Positions 12,701 through 25,400 of a DNA stretch of 64,000 nt are shown here, piece by piece. Below the pieces are notes generated by a model. That model was not told the DNA's origin. It saw nothing but the letters and a program-made list of their open reading frames with translations, and searched no databases. Location: the NCBI RefSeq assembly GCF_000004075.3, contig NC_026656.2:18548607-18612606 (forward strand), given 5' to 3'. How positions within the stretch are numbered: position 1 is the first letter of the stretch; the number at the start of each line of letters is the position of its first letter. Both the position numbers and the translations under genes were made by a program. Origin of the DNA: Cucumis sativus. Taxonomy: Eukaryota > Streptophyta > Magnoliopsida > Cucurbitales > Cucurbitaceae.

Positions 12701-15050
12701 AGGTTGATTAGTACACGATCATGTTGTTCATGTTTTCAACCGTCGAACCTTAATATTTATATTTTTTAAATTTAGTTTCTAAAACATTTTTAGTATTACA
12801 AAATTTGATTAAAGGATGACAATTTTTTACGTAAGAGAAACATGATTGTATGTAAGTATTATATATATATATATATATTTAATTTTAAGGTTAGTAAATG
12901 ATTATCAATTTTATTTCTTAAAAAACAAGAAATATAGAGAAAAAACAAAAAACATTAAATGAAAAAAACCCTAAATCAATCCAGGTATATTACTCTACTA
13001 CATAAATATTAATTTTGTTTATTTGATTGATTATAGAGTATTTATGGTCCCAATGTTAGTCATATGATTATATTTTAAGAAAAAAATCCTAATTCTTCTT
13101 TCATCTTCGTTGAAGATAATTACTTACTGTATATATAAAAATGAGAAACTATTGAGATAAAATGTATAACGAGAGAAAAAATATCTATCCAAAATTTAAA
13201 ATATATCATTATCAATTATTTTATTTTTGGCTTATGTAGTGGATTCATCATTTGGGTATGCTTTTAATTTTGAACTTTCATGCTTCATTCTCTCGAGTTC
13301 AGCGTGGGAAAAATAAAATTGACTGATAGAACTTTCTAACTTTTCATTTAGTTATGCCATATAATTTACATTTGACGTTTAGGAATAGGATAATTACAAG
13401 TGAGTGATGGATTGACATTTAATTTGATAAACCTGTTTGATTTAAACTTTAAAAAAGTTATATTATCTTTTTATTACTACGATAAAAATGAAATGATTCG
13501 AACCACAGACTTTTAAAATATTTTTTGGTAATTTTATTATTTAAAATAAAAAATCTTATCTCACGTGAAGTTGTATTTATTTAAAATGTGTGTGTTTTCA
13601 AAGAAAAAATGCATAATGTAATAGACAACTAAACAAAGCAAGAAGAGTATGTTACATCCAAATATTCAATTACTTCAATTATCATAAACTAACTCAATTA
13701 AAAAGAATAATAGGAAACTAACTTATAATCAAACTATACAAGTGGTTTTATTTTATTTATTTTTACAAACAATATACAAGTTTGGATTGACTAACGAATA
13801 ATGTTTCATTTAATAAAATACATATATCAATTGAATTTGTCGCAGAAAGAGCATAGAATTTTTTAAAGCGTCAAATGCAACATTAAAATAACAACATCAA
13901 CTCATTAAAATCACATATCATAACAAGAATAATCAATTTATTATTATTGTTGTTGTTTTTTAAGTGGATAAGCAATACTTTTAGAGCAGTATACTATAAC
14001 AATGTTCATTTTGGCGGATGGAGGCCAACTCCTTACTAGAGATATGTTGTTCTTTTTTTAATTTACTCAAGGGACAAAAATATAGTATACGAGAAGTTCC
14101 ACAAGCAATATAAATTATTTAGAAATAATGATAGACAAGGTCTAAAACAACACGTAAATTCCCGAAAGAGGTTTAGAGAAAGAGGAAAGAGCAAGTTGAA
14201 GCCCATTCCAAACTCATTGGCCCTCAATCCAAGTTTGAAAACTAACTCACTTGCATTATTGAGTCCGCTAAAAAATGAACCTTAAAAGACAAGTCCTCTA
14301 TATAGATTTTGAAACATTGTCCTAAAAGCTAAGGATTAGGGCACGATAGCCTATAAAACACCAACATTAATGCTCCGTTAAAATAAAACTAATTTTGATG
14401 ACTCTAAATTTAAGTATTAAAGCCAACGCAAAATTCAATACATAGATATATTATTTTTCACACTAACAAACTTATTGTTGCTGTCTAAACGTTTGGTTTT
14501 TTTTTTATTGTTTTAAAATTCAACTTATAAACAACGGTTTCCCTAATTAATACTGTAACAACAAAATTAGAAAAATTTAGAACTAAACTCTAAATCCAAC
14601 TAATTATAAATTTTATATTTTATATGATATCAGTCTAATTAAATTGAGATAATTATTAATTAGTAATGATTTAAAGTATATAAAACTTATATTTACTAGT
14701 GGGTTCCACAAAATATTTAAGATCTCGTAGAAGGGTGATTTTAAAATCGTCTTGATCAAAATCTATCTTACCAAGGGTTAAGATTCTTTTACCATATTTG
14801 AAGACACTTCCTAAACTAACTCCAGCACACCCTTAAAATAATTGACGAATGGTAAAAATAGCATGTTAAATAGTAAAAATTATTATTATTATTATACACG
14901 AACTAGTCCACACTTTCATTCCCAATAAATCGGATTAAGGAAAGCAGGGGTAAATCCGTAAACGACGTATATTCTTAAAAATCCAGGCTCTAAAAAGTTA
15001 AGGATAGAGGTAAAATAAAAGGGTTTTTATGGGGTGAGATGGAAAATTAA
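9790..15050. other. AT-rich intergenic region, no gene recognised
   Basis: This 5.3-kb region separates the divergent metallophosphoesterase and RNA-binding protein genes. It is dominated by A/T runs, with an AT dinucleotide tract near 12860-12880. Open frames such as the one around 11558-11875 are low-complexity and match no family I know. I found no LTR, transposase or RNA gene. The outer ends presumably hold the two promoters. Confidence 0.5.
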
Positions 15051-15074
15051 ACACTCCAAAGGCAGTTGCGGCGG

Positions 15075-15362
15075 ATGAAGAGGAGAGTGAACTTAACGAC
15101 AGCACGTTGCATATAAATTACTAATAAATTTCGACGGTTGGGATCGTTTTGTAGGGTTTGATCTAAGGGTTTGAGGAGCCACCGCGTCTACAAATCCAGC
15201 CATGAATCGGTGGTTTATTGATTTGCATTTGGTTTCGGCTGTTCCATTCCACCCTAATTGAGCCTCCTCTTCTTTTTCTCTCTCGCTTATCTTCTTCTTC
15301 TTCTTCTTCAGCCTGCGGTTATCATCAACATATACATCGCCATGGATTTCATCTCTCACTAG
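15075..15362 (+). promoter_or_regulatory. Leader of the RRM gene with three short upstream ORFs
   Basis: Upstream of the main ATG at 15541 are three short complete ORFs: 15075-15116 (13 codons plus stop), 15202-15261 (19 codons, starting MNRWFIDLHL) and 15342-15362 (MDFISH then TAG, in a good context, cgccATGG). If these lie in the mature leader they could damp translation. The transcription start and any leader introns are unknown, so the first ORF in particular may be untranscribed. Confidence 0.4.
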
Positions 15363-15431
15363 CTCTGAAACCTTGATTCATAAGCTCTTTTTTGCGTCCT
15401 CCCTTCTCTTCATTCTTATCCTTCTTATTCT

Positions 15432-15475
15432 TATTCTTCTTCTTCTTCTTCTTCTTCTTCTTCTTCTTCTTCCTT
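15432..15475 (+). repeat. CTT microsatellite in the RRM gene 5' leader
   Basis: About a dozen CTT/TTC repeats lie 70-110 bp before the start codon. A shorter run is at 15290-15310. CT-rich leaders are common in plant housekeeping genes. Read on the other strand the tract encodes a Lys/Arg-rich open frame, which is an artefact. Confidence 0.85.
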
Positions 15476-15540
15476 CCAATTTGAATCTGTAATTTTGTTT
15501 GTTCTTTTGATTTTGAGCGGTACTCGAAGAGTGGGAGAAG

Positions 15541-18500
15541 ATGCCATCGAACGGCCCTGATTCGCAGCCGCAGCAGCAGGCGGCGCATCAGACAGAGCAG
15601 AATCAGCAAACGCACAAACAGCCGCAGCCGCAGAGGTGGATGGCGATGCAGTATCCGGCGGCGGCGATGATAATGCAGCACCCGATGATGCCGCCGCAGC
15701 ATTACGTTCCTCCGCCTTCGCCGCACTATATTCCGTACCGTCAATACCCGCCGCCGCATCAGCTTAATGGCCAGCAGCACCAGCAGCCACACCAGGGATC
15801 CACCAGCGAGAACAAGACTATTTGGGTCGGTGATTTGCAGCATTGGATGGATGAGAATTACCTCCATAGCTGCTTCGCTTCCACCGGCGAGGTTTCCCAT
15901 TTTACTATTGCGATTTATGCTTTTATTTTATTTTTCCTTTTCACGTTAGAATATTAATGCATACCAATTCATTTATTGGCATTTTATTGATATCTACTGT
16001 TCTGGATTTGTTTGGCTAATTTTGTTAACTGTCATTAGTGTCATTTAGCTTACTCAATATAGACAATTTTTTGGAAATAACTGAGGGTTGGCGACAGCAA
16101 AATTGTCAGGATTTTATTTTTAAATTTTATGCTTGCAAGTTATTGTTTTTGCAGTCATTCTTTACAGGTTTTCTATTTTTGTTACGGGAGACTGCTCGGA
16201 GAAAACTCCAAAACTCTTACTTGGATCTGTTGTTATTATCAGATTTGATGCTTTATTTAATTTTAGTGCATTTATCATCATCTAAGGCCCAAATCTGTTT
16301 AGTCAATAATGCGCCCGTTTGTTACTTTGCATTTCTAAAACGATTCTTTATACCATATATGTTTTGTTTTCCTCAATTGTTACCTTCTATTTTCTATAAT
16401 ATTGAATGAAACAAGTTCTGTAAACGTTATATTTTTCCCCTTTTAGTCTCATTATTTAATTTCGTTTAGATACTTTAGGAAAAAGAAATGGAGAAATTAA
16501 GTAGTGTAGAAATTTAGGAGCAAGAAAATCTGAATATGGTGGAGGCATGTCAGTCTATTCAGCTCCTATATCAAGTGCCAACACTTTGCTAGTTTCATCG
16601 AAAATGAAAAATGAAATAGTAATATTTTTTCTTCCTTGCATTTCTTTTTATTTTGTGATTTGAACTGATAATATATTGGTCATTCTGCACATTATAGTTA
16701 TATTTAATCATGATTTCTAAATGAAAGTATTTAATATATTATTCTTCAATATAGTAAGATATGGTACGTACTAGCCAAGTAGGTGTTGTTTTGTTTGTGT
16801 GTGCGTGTATCTAACTTTCTTGTGTCTTTTACATTTGGATGTTCCCTGTTTGTTGATTTGTTTTGTTTCTTAGAAGTGAACCTATGAAAGGAATCATCTA
16901 GGAGAATGTATTGTTGCCTTTTGGTCTTTTTCTTAGACAGTCTTTCTTGTATCCTCTTTAAGCGCATTTCTTATGTCCCATGCTTTATGTAACTATTACT
17001 TGCAGATTTCTTCCCTTAAAGTCATTCGTAATAAGCAAACTGGTATATCAGAAGGCTATGGATTTGTAGAATTTTTCTCTCATACAACAGCAGAGAAAGT
17101 TCTGCAGAACTATTCTTCAATTTTGATGCCTAATACTGAGCAAGCTTTCCGGCTAAACTGGGCAACTTTTAGCACTGGCGACAAGCGTTCAGAAAATGGT
17201 TCTGATCTTTCTATTTTTGTAGGAGATTTAGCAGCGGATGTTACTGACAGTGTACTGCATGAAACTTTTGCTAGTAAATATTCATCTGTCAAGGCAGCAA
17301 AAGTTGTCTATGATCCAAATACTGGTTGTTCAAAAGGTTATGGTTTTGTAAGGTTTGGTGATGATAATGAGAGGTCTCAGGCCATGACTGAAATGAATGG
17401 CATATATTGCTCAAGCAGGCCTATGCGCATAGGTGCAGCAACGCCCAAAAAGTCATCTGGATATCAGCAACAATATTCTTCACAAGGTATGTAATTCTTT
17501 ATTTGTTGTAGTTATTTGCTCGTAAACAATATTGAATTCATTTTCACTGTTTTAAGTCAATATTTTATCACATTCTTTAAAAACGGCCTTTTTATACTGG
17601 GGGCATTGTATATATGTCAAGGTTATGGTGTAATTTTATAAGGGCAGTGGGACTAACCCTTGGTGAATTAAGATGCCCGTACATCATCTGTAACTATATG
17701 TTGTCTTGGTATTAGGATATGCATCAAATGGTTCATTCTCCCATGGACACCAGTCTGATGGAGATTTTACAAATACAACTGTGAGTTGGATTGCTTCACT
17801 TTGTCTTCATAATATCACTTGTTATTTCTCTTGCTAATTCATCACTTGTTATTTCTCTTGCTAATTCTCTCTTGTTCTTTCTTTTCTTTTCTTTTTTCTC
17901 TCTCTTTGTCTCGGTTTTGGGGGATGTGTGTAAAGATATTCATTGGAGGGCTTGATCCAAATGTTACTGATGAAGATCTTAAGCAGCTCTTTTCTCAGCA
18001 TGGAGAAATAGTATCTGTTAAAATACCAGTTGGAAAAGGTTGTGGATTCATCCAATTTGCAAACAGGTAAACCTTTTGGGCCACACGTTGTTTGACCATA
18101 TGCCAAAAGTGAGTCTTTAGTTTCTTCATCCATTTCAACTACTCATCTATTTTTTAATTCTGCCATGTAGAAAGAATGCTGAAGAGGCATTGCAGAAGTT
18201 AAATGGAACTGTGATTGGCAAGCAAACAGTACGTCTTTCTTGGGGACGTAGTCCGACAAATAAGCAGGTAATTCTCTTTTGTGTGTGAAAATGGTAGAAA
18301 CATAAAACCAGTGTTTTTTAAAGCTCAATTCGAAATGAAGCATAATATTCTTCTGGGGCTGAAGCAGAGGGCACAAAAAAAATCTTTTTTTTTTTTGGTG
18401 AGGCGCACTGTATATAAAAGTACTACATTAAGAAATAAAACATTGTTGAAGTGGAAATATGAAAAAACAGGCCTCTAAACACAAGAATTTTTGCATTTTG

Positions 18501-19406
18501 GTTTAATAAATTTGATTTTTTTAGTTAATAAAGAAGGGTATATCTAAATATTTTTATTTTTTAAAAGAATAAAAAGGCCCAAAGGTGCAGGGCTATGAGC
18601 CGCGCACCTTATTTTGTGAGCCTCGCCTTGAAAAGGTGAGGTGCCAGACCTGCACCTTGAGCCTAGGCACACACCTGTTACGGCTTTTTAAAACACTGCA
18701 TACAACTACCTCAATTTTCAGGTTAGGAGATGCTTATGGAGTAACTATTTTTGTCTTTTTTTTCTCCCACAAAAAGAGTCTACTGTTGTCTGGTGTATGC
18801 ACTCTTCTTAGTTCTGACTTACATGGTAGTTAGCAAATCTATTATTCCTTTTTTACGTGTCTGCTCTGTTTTCTAACTATATAAGAATTACTTATTCAAC
18901 TACAACTATTGTGCACTGTGTAATTTGGAGGGACAACTGGAAATATCCCTCTCAAATTGTAATGCCACGACTTACTAAATAACACATATAAACTATTATT
19001 ATATTCATCATTTAGAAAGGGAATATAATTCCCTGTTGTGAGATCTCACGTAATTTTTACCACATGAAATGTAATGAGGTAGAGAATGGAATTAGGGAAG
19101 GAAATATGCGTTTTATTGAGTAAGTAGCGTATATCTGTTTTATATAGGTGCTTTCTAAATACATGAAATATCGACACTTCAGCTGATTATATTTCTGTCC
19201 ATATCTTGAGTATTTTATGACTAGTTCTTTTGTGTTGACAGTACCGAGGTGATTATGGTAACCACTGGAGTGGAGCCTACTATGGAGGACAAGTGTATGG
19301 TGGATATGGATACGCTCTGCCGCTACCTTATGATCCACCAACGATGTATGCAGCAGCCTATGGAGCTTACCCTATGTATGGCACCCATCAACAGCAAGTG
19401 AACTGA
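15541..19406 (+). CDS. RBP45/RBP47-type RNA-binding protein with three RRMs (429 aa)
   Basis: Coding exons: 15541-15891, 17006-17486, 17716-17780, 17936-18066, 18171-18267, 19242-19406. All are GT-AG with consistent phases, totalling 430 codons including TGA. The N-terminal 90 residues are rich in Gln, Pro and His. RRM1 spans about 93-170 (RNP2 IWVGDL, RNP1 EGYGFVEF), RRM2 about 185-264 (RNP2 IFVGDL, RNP1 KGYGFVRF), and RRM3 about 300-370 (RNP2 IFIGGL, RNP1 KGCGFIQF). The tail is Tyr/Gly-rich and ends HQQQVN. This order and length fit the plant RBP45/RBP47 group, known as nuclear poly(A)/U-rich mRNA binders, some of which enter stress granules; nothing here fixes which paralogue it is. The start is the first ATG in frame, after a CT-rich leader. 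Intron 1 is 1.1 kb, and the last intron contains a MITE. Confidence 0.93.
17814..17867 (+). repeat. Perfect 27-bp tandem duplication in RRM gene intron 3
   Basis: The 27 bases at 17814-17840 (atcacttgttatttctcttg, then ctaattc) are repeated exactly at 17841-17867. They sit in the pyrimidine-rich stretch before the exon 4 acceptor, so the duplication lengthens the polypyrimidine region. Confidence 0.9.
18309..18698. mobile_element. hAT-type MITE, about 390 bp, in the last intron of the RRM gene
   Basis: The left end at 18309-18324 reads CAGTGTTTTTTAAAGC. The reverse complement of the right end, 18683-18698, reads CAGTGTTTTAAAAAGC, giving a 16-bp imperfect terminal inverted repeat. The flanks cataaaac (18301-18308) and catacaac (18699-18706) look like an 8-bp target-site duplication with one change. 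Short inverted repeats beginning CAGTG with an 8-bp duplication are typical of the hAT superfamily. The element has no transposase frame, and its right half is GC-rich (18580-18680) with imperfect 'aggtgc' and 'gcacct' inverted motifs. It lies between exons 5 and 6 and does not disturb coding. Confidence 0.8.
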
Positions 19407-19699
19407 TGATTGGAAGGTAGAGAAAACAATCTATAGTTCTTATACATGGCAATTGTCCCGCCGGAAGCCTGGGGTGGGCAAAATCTTCTACGTTTCTCTG
19501 TAGGATCTCACTCTATCTATAATGAGCAAAGTTGGTTCATTTCTAAATGTTCAACTTTGTTCTCGAGGTTTGCTATAAATCCCTCCGTCCGTGGAGTGGA
19601 ACCGAATTTTGATGGACCTGAGTTATGTAGAATATGATTTACTAACTATTCGTTTGAGACTGCGAGAACTAATAAGGAACTTAACTGTTTATTAGAATA

Positions 19700-22200
19700 T
19701 ATAATGTTATGGCGTGTAGCATTAGCTAATTTTGTTCTGCTTCTACACTTGCTTTTCGACATTAGCGTGAATTTGAAGCTACAATCGATAATATTCTAAC
19801 GGTTGTTCTATTCTTGTCCTGTTCTTTTGTTTCATTTTGAAAATACTTGAAATGTTGTTTGACCAAACATCTCATGAGAAGATCTAAAGCAAATGCCCCT
19901 TGACGGATTTTGATTGTTTCCATATGGGAATTATCAAATGGTTTTCAGGTGCTTATTTATTTCTTTACTTTTTATATATTTGTTTATTTTGTTTCAGGTC
20001 TGTTTGTAATGATTTTTGTCTGTATCTATATTTAGATGGGTGTAGTATTGATTATATTTTGTATGCCTTCTGTTTCTTTTCCTTTGGGAGTGTAATTAAT
20101 GGTTTTGTTATCCATTCCATTATGGGAAGCAAAACCCATATATAGATGATATAAGGTTAAAAAAGAAAATTACACATCTAATGTTCAATATTGCAACTTC
20201 TATGGTAAAGGTGGAAGTTTGTTTCTAGTTTATGTTTGAGTGGTTTTTAGATAAAACCTGCATGGGTGAATCAATTATTACTATTTATTTTCGGAGGGAT
20301 TTGAACCCGAGTTCTTTTGGTCTCCATGTAAATACAGCAATTAAATCGATAGATTGATATTTTGATTAACATTGCAAAATGTAGGGTTATACATAGGGTT
20401 TTTCCCTTGAAAAATATCTATTTGTTGTGAGGTGATGCTTTGTGAATGTCCCTCTTGCAAGCATGGCAAGTTTGTATTTGTTTTTTCAATAAACCATTCG
20501 AACTGTTAGACTGTTGTGCAAGTGTGTCAGCATTCGAATCATTTTTCTTATTTTGGCAACTATTTCTTGAATGAATTGGAAATTCATTTTTAAATATTTT
20601 ATTATGCATTGTCTAAGTTTCTATTTTCTCGAAGAAAATGGGAGTTAAAGATGGTTTCTTCCTTTTTTTTTTTTTTTTCTAAATTTTTAAAAGAATTATA
20701 AACGACTTTTTATATTCTTGAGTGTTTTGATCCATTTATGATCATTTCAATTATATTTAAAATATGTCTTATTTTTTAGCAAGAATTAGAAACATTTTGA
20801 AAAGCCACAAAGAAACTTGTTTTTAAAACATTGAAAATAAGAAAATCAGAAAACAATATAGCAACTTCTATTTTCTTGTTTTGTTTTGAAAAAAAAAACT
20901 TTTTTTTAAAAAAATTACGATCAAAGATAGCAAATGAATTTGAATCTTAAATTTTCTTTTATCAATTATATAATGTCTATCTAATTTAAATTATGTATAT
21001 GTTGACATGCAACATTGACATGTCACAAACACAGACATGTCACAAACACAATGTGATTTATGTACTAAAAATTCCTGGAACATAGTTTTAAATACATTCA
21101 TATTATAATGTTATTCTTAAAGAAATGTTTAATATAAAGTTTTTGAAGTTTAAAGTTTCAAGGCATCTTCGTTATTCTCCTTTGTATTTGGTATCAGACT
21201 AAGTGGGAAGTTGCTTGGCAGTGTTGGTGCTGCAACCAAAATTACTATGGGCGCTCTTTACAGCAGTTGATGTGTTTCAGAATCTTATACCCTTTACAAA
21301 CTTCGAAGGGCCAACAAAAAAGTCTCGTGATACAAGAATGGAGGTAGGACTTCTCATGACCGACCAATATTACTTTATAGATCAGACTTCACAACCTACC
21401 TGTCTTTTACATTACACAATATTTGAAAAGTGATTATAAAATAGTCAGAATCATAGTTTTCGTTTGATTTCAAATTGCTTTCCATTACAAATTTAATCAT
21501 TTAAAGTCAATTTAATTTTTAAATAATTTTTTCAAACCATTAATATAGATTGTTTGGAATGCTTTTAAAAATGATAAAGAGTTTCAAAACATATCATAGT
21601 CAATATCACTTCTCAATTTGAGTATATTTATTGAAAAGGTTGAAAATATTCCCAAAATATGGAGAGTATGTTTTTGAGAGATATCTTGAATTCTCAATTA
21701 AGTGCCTATCTATCAAATGAGTATGACTTTTCTAATGTTTTTGTTTAGAAATATTTTAAATAAAAATATTATAAAAAATTTACAAAAATAGTAAAAAAAA
21801 GAATAAATTTAAAAATAAATTACTGTCTAATTACTATTATATTTATTAAATTTACTATATAACGAAAATGTTATGAATTGTTTTTTTACGTTACATAAAT
21901 TTTCAAATATTAATTTAAGAAAGTGTAGCTTTGATCAACTGTGAAGTCTGGAGCATTATAATCATCACGTTGGTAGTGGAGAGAGAGCCAGAGCCGAGCC
22001 CGCCCCGAAGTATAAGAATCTAAGCTGGCATGTGTTCCAATTACGGGACGCACTGCATCCTATGGTTCGGCCGGGCAATTAGGACGCAAATCTGAAAGCA
22101 ACCGACAATCTTCATAATTAATAATCACGAGCTCCTTTTTCTTTAAAAAGAAAAGAAGTTACCGCCGCCCACTATTATCAATAGTCGAAATTTGCTTAAT
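19700..22200. other. Intergenic region between the RRM gene and HEMD
   Basis: The first 300 bp or so may hold the 3' UTR end of the RRM gene. The rest is AT-rich. A perfect 17-bp tandem duplication (gacatgtcacaaacaca) lies at 21017-21050. The last 250 bp (21950-22200) are noticeably GC-richer and probably belong to the HEMD promoter. No other gene is recognised. Confidence 0.5.
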
Positions 22201-22299
22201 TCGATGGCGGAAACTGAGTGTGGTTCTCCGTATTACAATTACGATAAAGGGTAACATGTGGACGAATGGTAAGACGAAACGTGGCAGCGAAACTCAACC

Positions 22300-22308
22300 T
22301 TTAAATAG
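22300..22308 (+). promoter_or_regulatory. TATA-like box of HEMD
   Basis: TTTAAATAG lies 104 bp before the HEMD start codon, which would place transcription initiation near 22330-22340. It is a weak match, and no other TATA-like element is better placed. Confidence 0.35.
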
Positions 22309-22411
22309 TGAGAATAATTAGAATTTGTTAATTTTGGGTCATGCGTTTTATTATGTTAACATCTGGCTTTGGCCCTCTTCAGTTTTGCATCTCCGCTCAA
22401 CACGTTTCCCC

Positions 22412-25400
22412 ATGGCTTCAGTTTCTCTCTCTTCTTTCTCTCATCCGCCTTCAGTTGTTGTTCCTTCGCCTTGTCTGCAATTTTACGGGCGAATCTTACT
22501 TCCCCGTAGAACTCTTGCTTGTTCCTCCTCCACTTCGGTTTCTTCTTCTTCGATCACGTCTTCTTCGTCAATTTCGGCGCCGAAAGTAGTGGTTACCAGA
22601 GAGCGCGGCAAGAACGGGAAGCTCGTTAATGCTCTGGTAATTATTTCTTGCGCGCTCTCTCTCTTTTCTTTTTCTATTGATTTTGTAATCTGTGATGATG
22701 TTTTGTTCAGATTGTTGATTTGGCTTTTGATTTCTCGAGCTTTTCTTTTTGCTTTGTTCTTGTTCGCATGTTTTGATTCTCATTCTGGTTAGGCATTGTG
22801 TTAATCTCATGGTGCAGTGATTTGTAGCTCTTTGAGTTTGACTAAATGTTGTTTGTTCGAGCATTTTGATTAATTCCTGCCTTCTAAAATTCTTACCGAA
22901 TTTCCAGATCTTTTCGAAATTGTCGTTTTGAGATTCGTACTACCTTTACTACTCCTGGAATATTGTTGTTGTGGTCATTTCCCGAGTAGACAAGGAATGC
23001 GCACTTCAGTGGACGTTTTTTGCCGCTGAGATAAAGTGGAACTGTAATGGCTGTTAGCGCCGATATAGTTTCGGTTTCCAATAATTAAATATCCTCTATC
23101 ATCAATTGATAGATAAGAAGGCATCTAAAATCAAACGAGCTGATTTATACTCGAAAATAGTCTCGGTTCAATTTCAGTACTTAGGTATATTCTCAGAACT
23201 ATGTTGAACCATTCCAGAGCTGCATGTGGTTGTAAAGTACTAGTTAATCTGATTTATTTTCTCAGATAAAGCTTATTCGTAATAGTCTCTTGGTCGTAAG
23301 TACTACTTAATTGTTCTTAGGAAGCATTGATATGAAATATATTAGTACTCTTTATCGAGTCAAGAAAATGTACATATACTCATTCTCCTTTTCCAAGATG
23401 CATATTGTGATTATTGCTTGAATAGGTGACATATTTGGACGGAATCCAGTTAATTGCTTAGTGGACACAGTGTTTCATCCAGAAAACTGATCTTCTGTGT
23501 TAATCAAGTATAAGTACGGTTTAGGATGGGGAATAGCCATTATGTTTCATCTTGAACTTTTGTCCATTATCATCCACCAACGGATAAATATTTTTGACAC
23601 GAACATAAGATTACATGTATATCAATGCTTATTTTCTCGATTACCTTTAAAAAAAAAATAGAAAGGAAAAAAAAATCCTTGATTTGATTGCCTATTTTTA
23701 ATGGACCTGTTATGAAGGTAGAATAATGGGAAAGCAAAAGTAGTTGGCCTTCATATTTTTGCATGGATGAGCAAGCTACAAGTGATGCGTGAAATCAATA
23801 TAAATTTAGACCGTGTTGATATTCCTGATATTGATCACAGGCAAGACATGGAATAAACTGTTTGGAACTTCCCCTGATTCAACACAGACAAGGACCTGAT
23901 TTGAATAGGCTACACTCTGTACTTAGTGGTACGTTCTTCACAAATCTGGCCGGTCTTCTTGAAATGATTCTCTCCATATCAAATGCATGCCCACATAATG
24001 TTGCAGGATGTGTTTCTGATGCCTTCTAATCAACCGGAATAATATTTTTCATTTTCTATGTAGCAAAGAACATTTGGAAGACTGTTTTAGACACGGCTGT
24101 TTACAATTTGTTCTTCTTTGGTTAACAGATTCTGTATTTGACTGGATTGTCATAACTTCCCCTGAAGCTGGCTTGGTGTTCCTAGAGGCATGGAAGTAAG
24201 GTTTAGAACTAATTCACTAGACTCTCACAATTCTTGTATGTCACTCAATTTCATGTCGATTTCTTTTTTATTTTTCTGAAAGTTGTTAGTTTCCAAGAAC
24301 GTCACAAGCTTTGAAGTTGTGTAAAACTTATTTTCCTTGTATAGGATGCTAGCACTTTTAGAAATTTATATTCATCATACTTGTTGGTCTAGCTCTTGAG
24401 AATCTTTTTGTTACTGGATGGTTTGTTTCAAGTTACAGGTGATACAGCCTGTGAAAACACCATATTACCATTTGATGATATACATTGTCATGCTTGTACC
24501 ATCAGATAAATCATATTTTACCACATTGAGTGAGTTGTTGGGACCTTTTTCGTTCAACTTGTATGGCTGTATAGTACACGAGCTCTATCATTCAATTTGA
24601 ATGTATTGTTGGTCAAATGAGTCAAGACTCAAAACGTATAGCTGAATTTTATTTTATTACTGGTCATCACTTTCTTGCTGTTGGTAGTAATTTGCATAGT
24701 TAGTTATACATATCATGATCGACTGTGAATGACAGAAATACAAACTCAAGATTGATCAATACTTTCACATCGTGTTTTCCATTGAAGCTGCTTTAGGTCA
24801 TCTTTGAGTGATACCTTCACATTATTTTGTTTCTTAGGGCCGCTGGAATGCCAAAAGTTAGAATAGGTGTCGTGGGAGCTGGTACAGCTAACATTTTTGA
24901 GGAAGTGTTGCAATCATCAAAACTACTTGAAGTGGCATTTGCACCCTCAAAAGGTATGATGCATGTCGAAATTCACATTTCTGGATTGCATTTCTTTGCA
25001 TGATTTTATTAACATTTTTAGCTATATCATTTACTTACTTTCTTAAACCAAATAATATGCCCAAAAGCTCTCCAAAAAAGACACTGTCGTAGAATGGAAA
25101 TGGAATTTTAGAACTATAAAATCAAAGCTCTCCAAAGACATATCTAAAATGTATTAGATACTACCTGTGTTGGTAGATTCACTATGTTATGCTTGTTGAA
25201 CAATCACAATTTTGTAGGTTTTTGTAACTTCACAGTAGATTTTTTGTTTGTCTTTGTTTTTCTTGAAAAAAGAGAGGATAAAGCGATTTCTTATTAATAT
25301 TTATTTGTGTATACATCTGGATTTTATTAGAACAAGAATCCTTCTGCAGAGATGCTTGGTTGTCTACACATTATAATTTGAATTCGTTTTTTTCTCCATT

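Noticed and set aside
15349-15900. 183-codon open frame on the minus strand, rich in Arg, His and Lys
   Set aside because: It is the antisense of the Gln/Pro-rich first exon of the RRM gene and of the CTT repeat; the composition is explained by the sense strand.
20290-20330. tRNA-like T-arm wording (ggatttgaacccgag)
   Set aside because: No acceptor stem, D-arm or anticodon arm can be built around it; the phrase is common in plant repeats.
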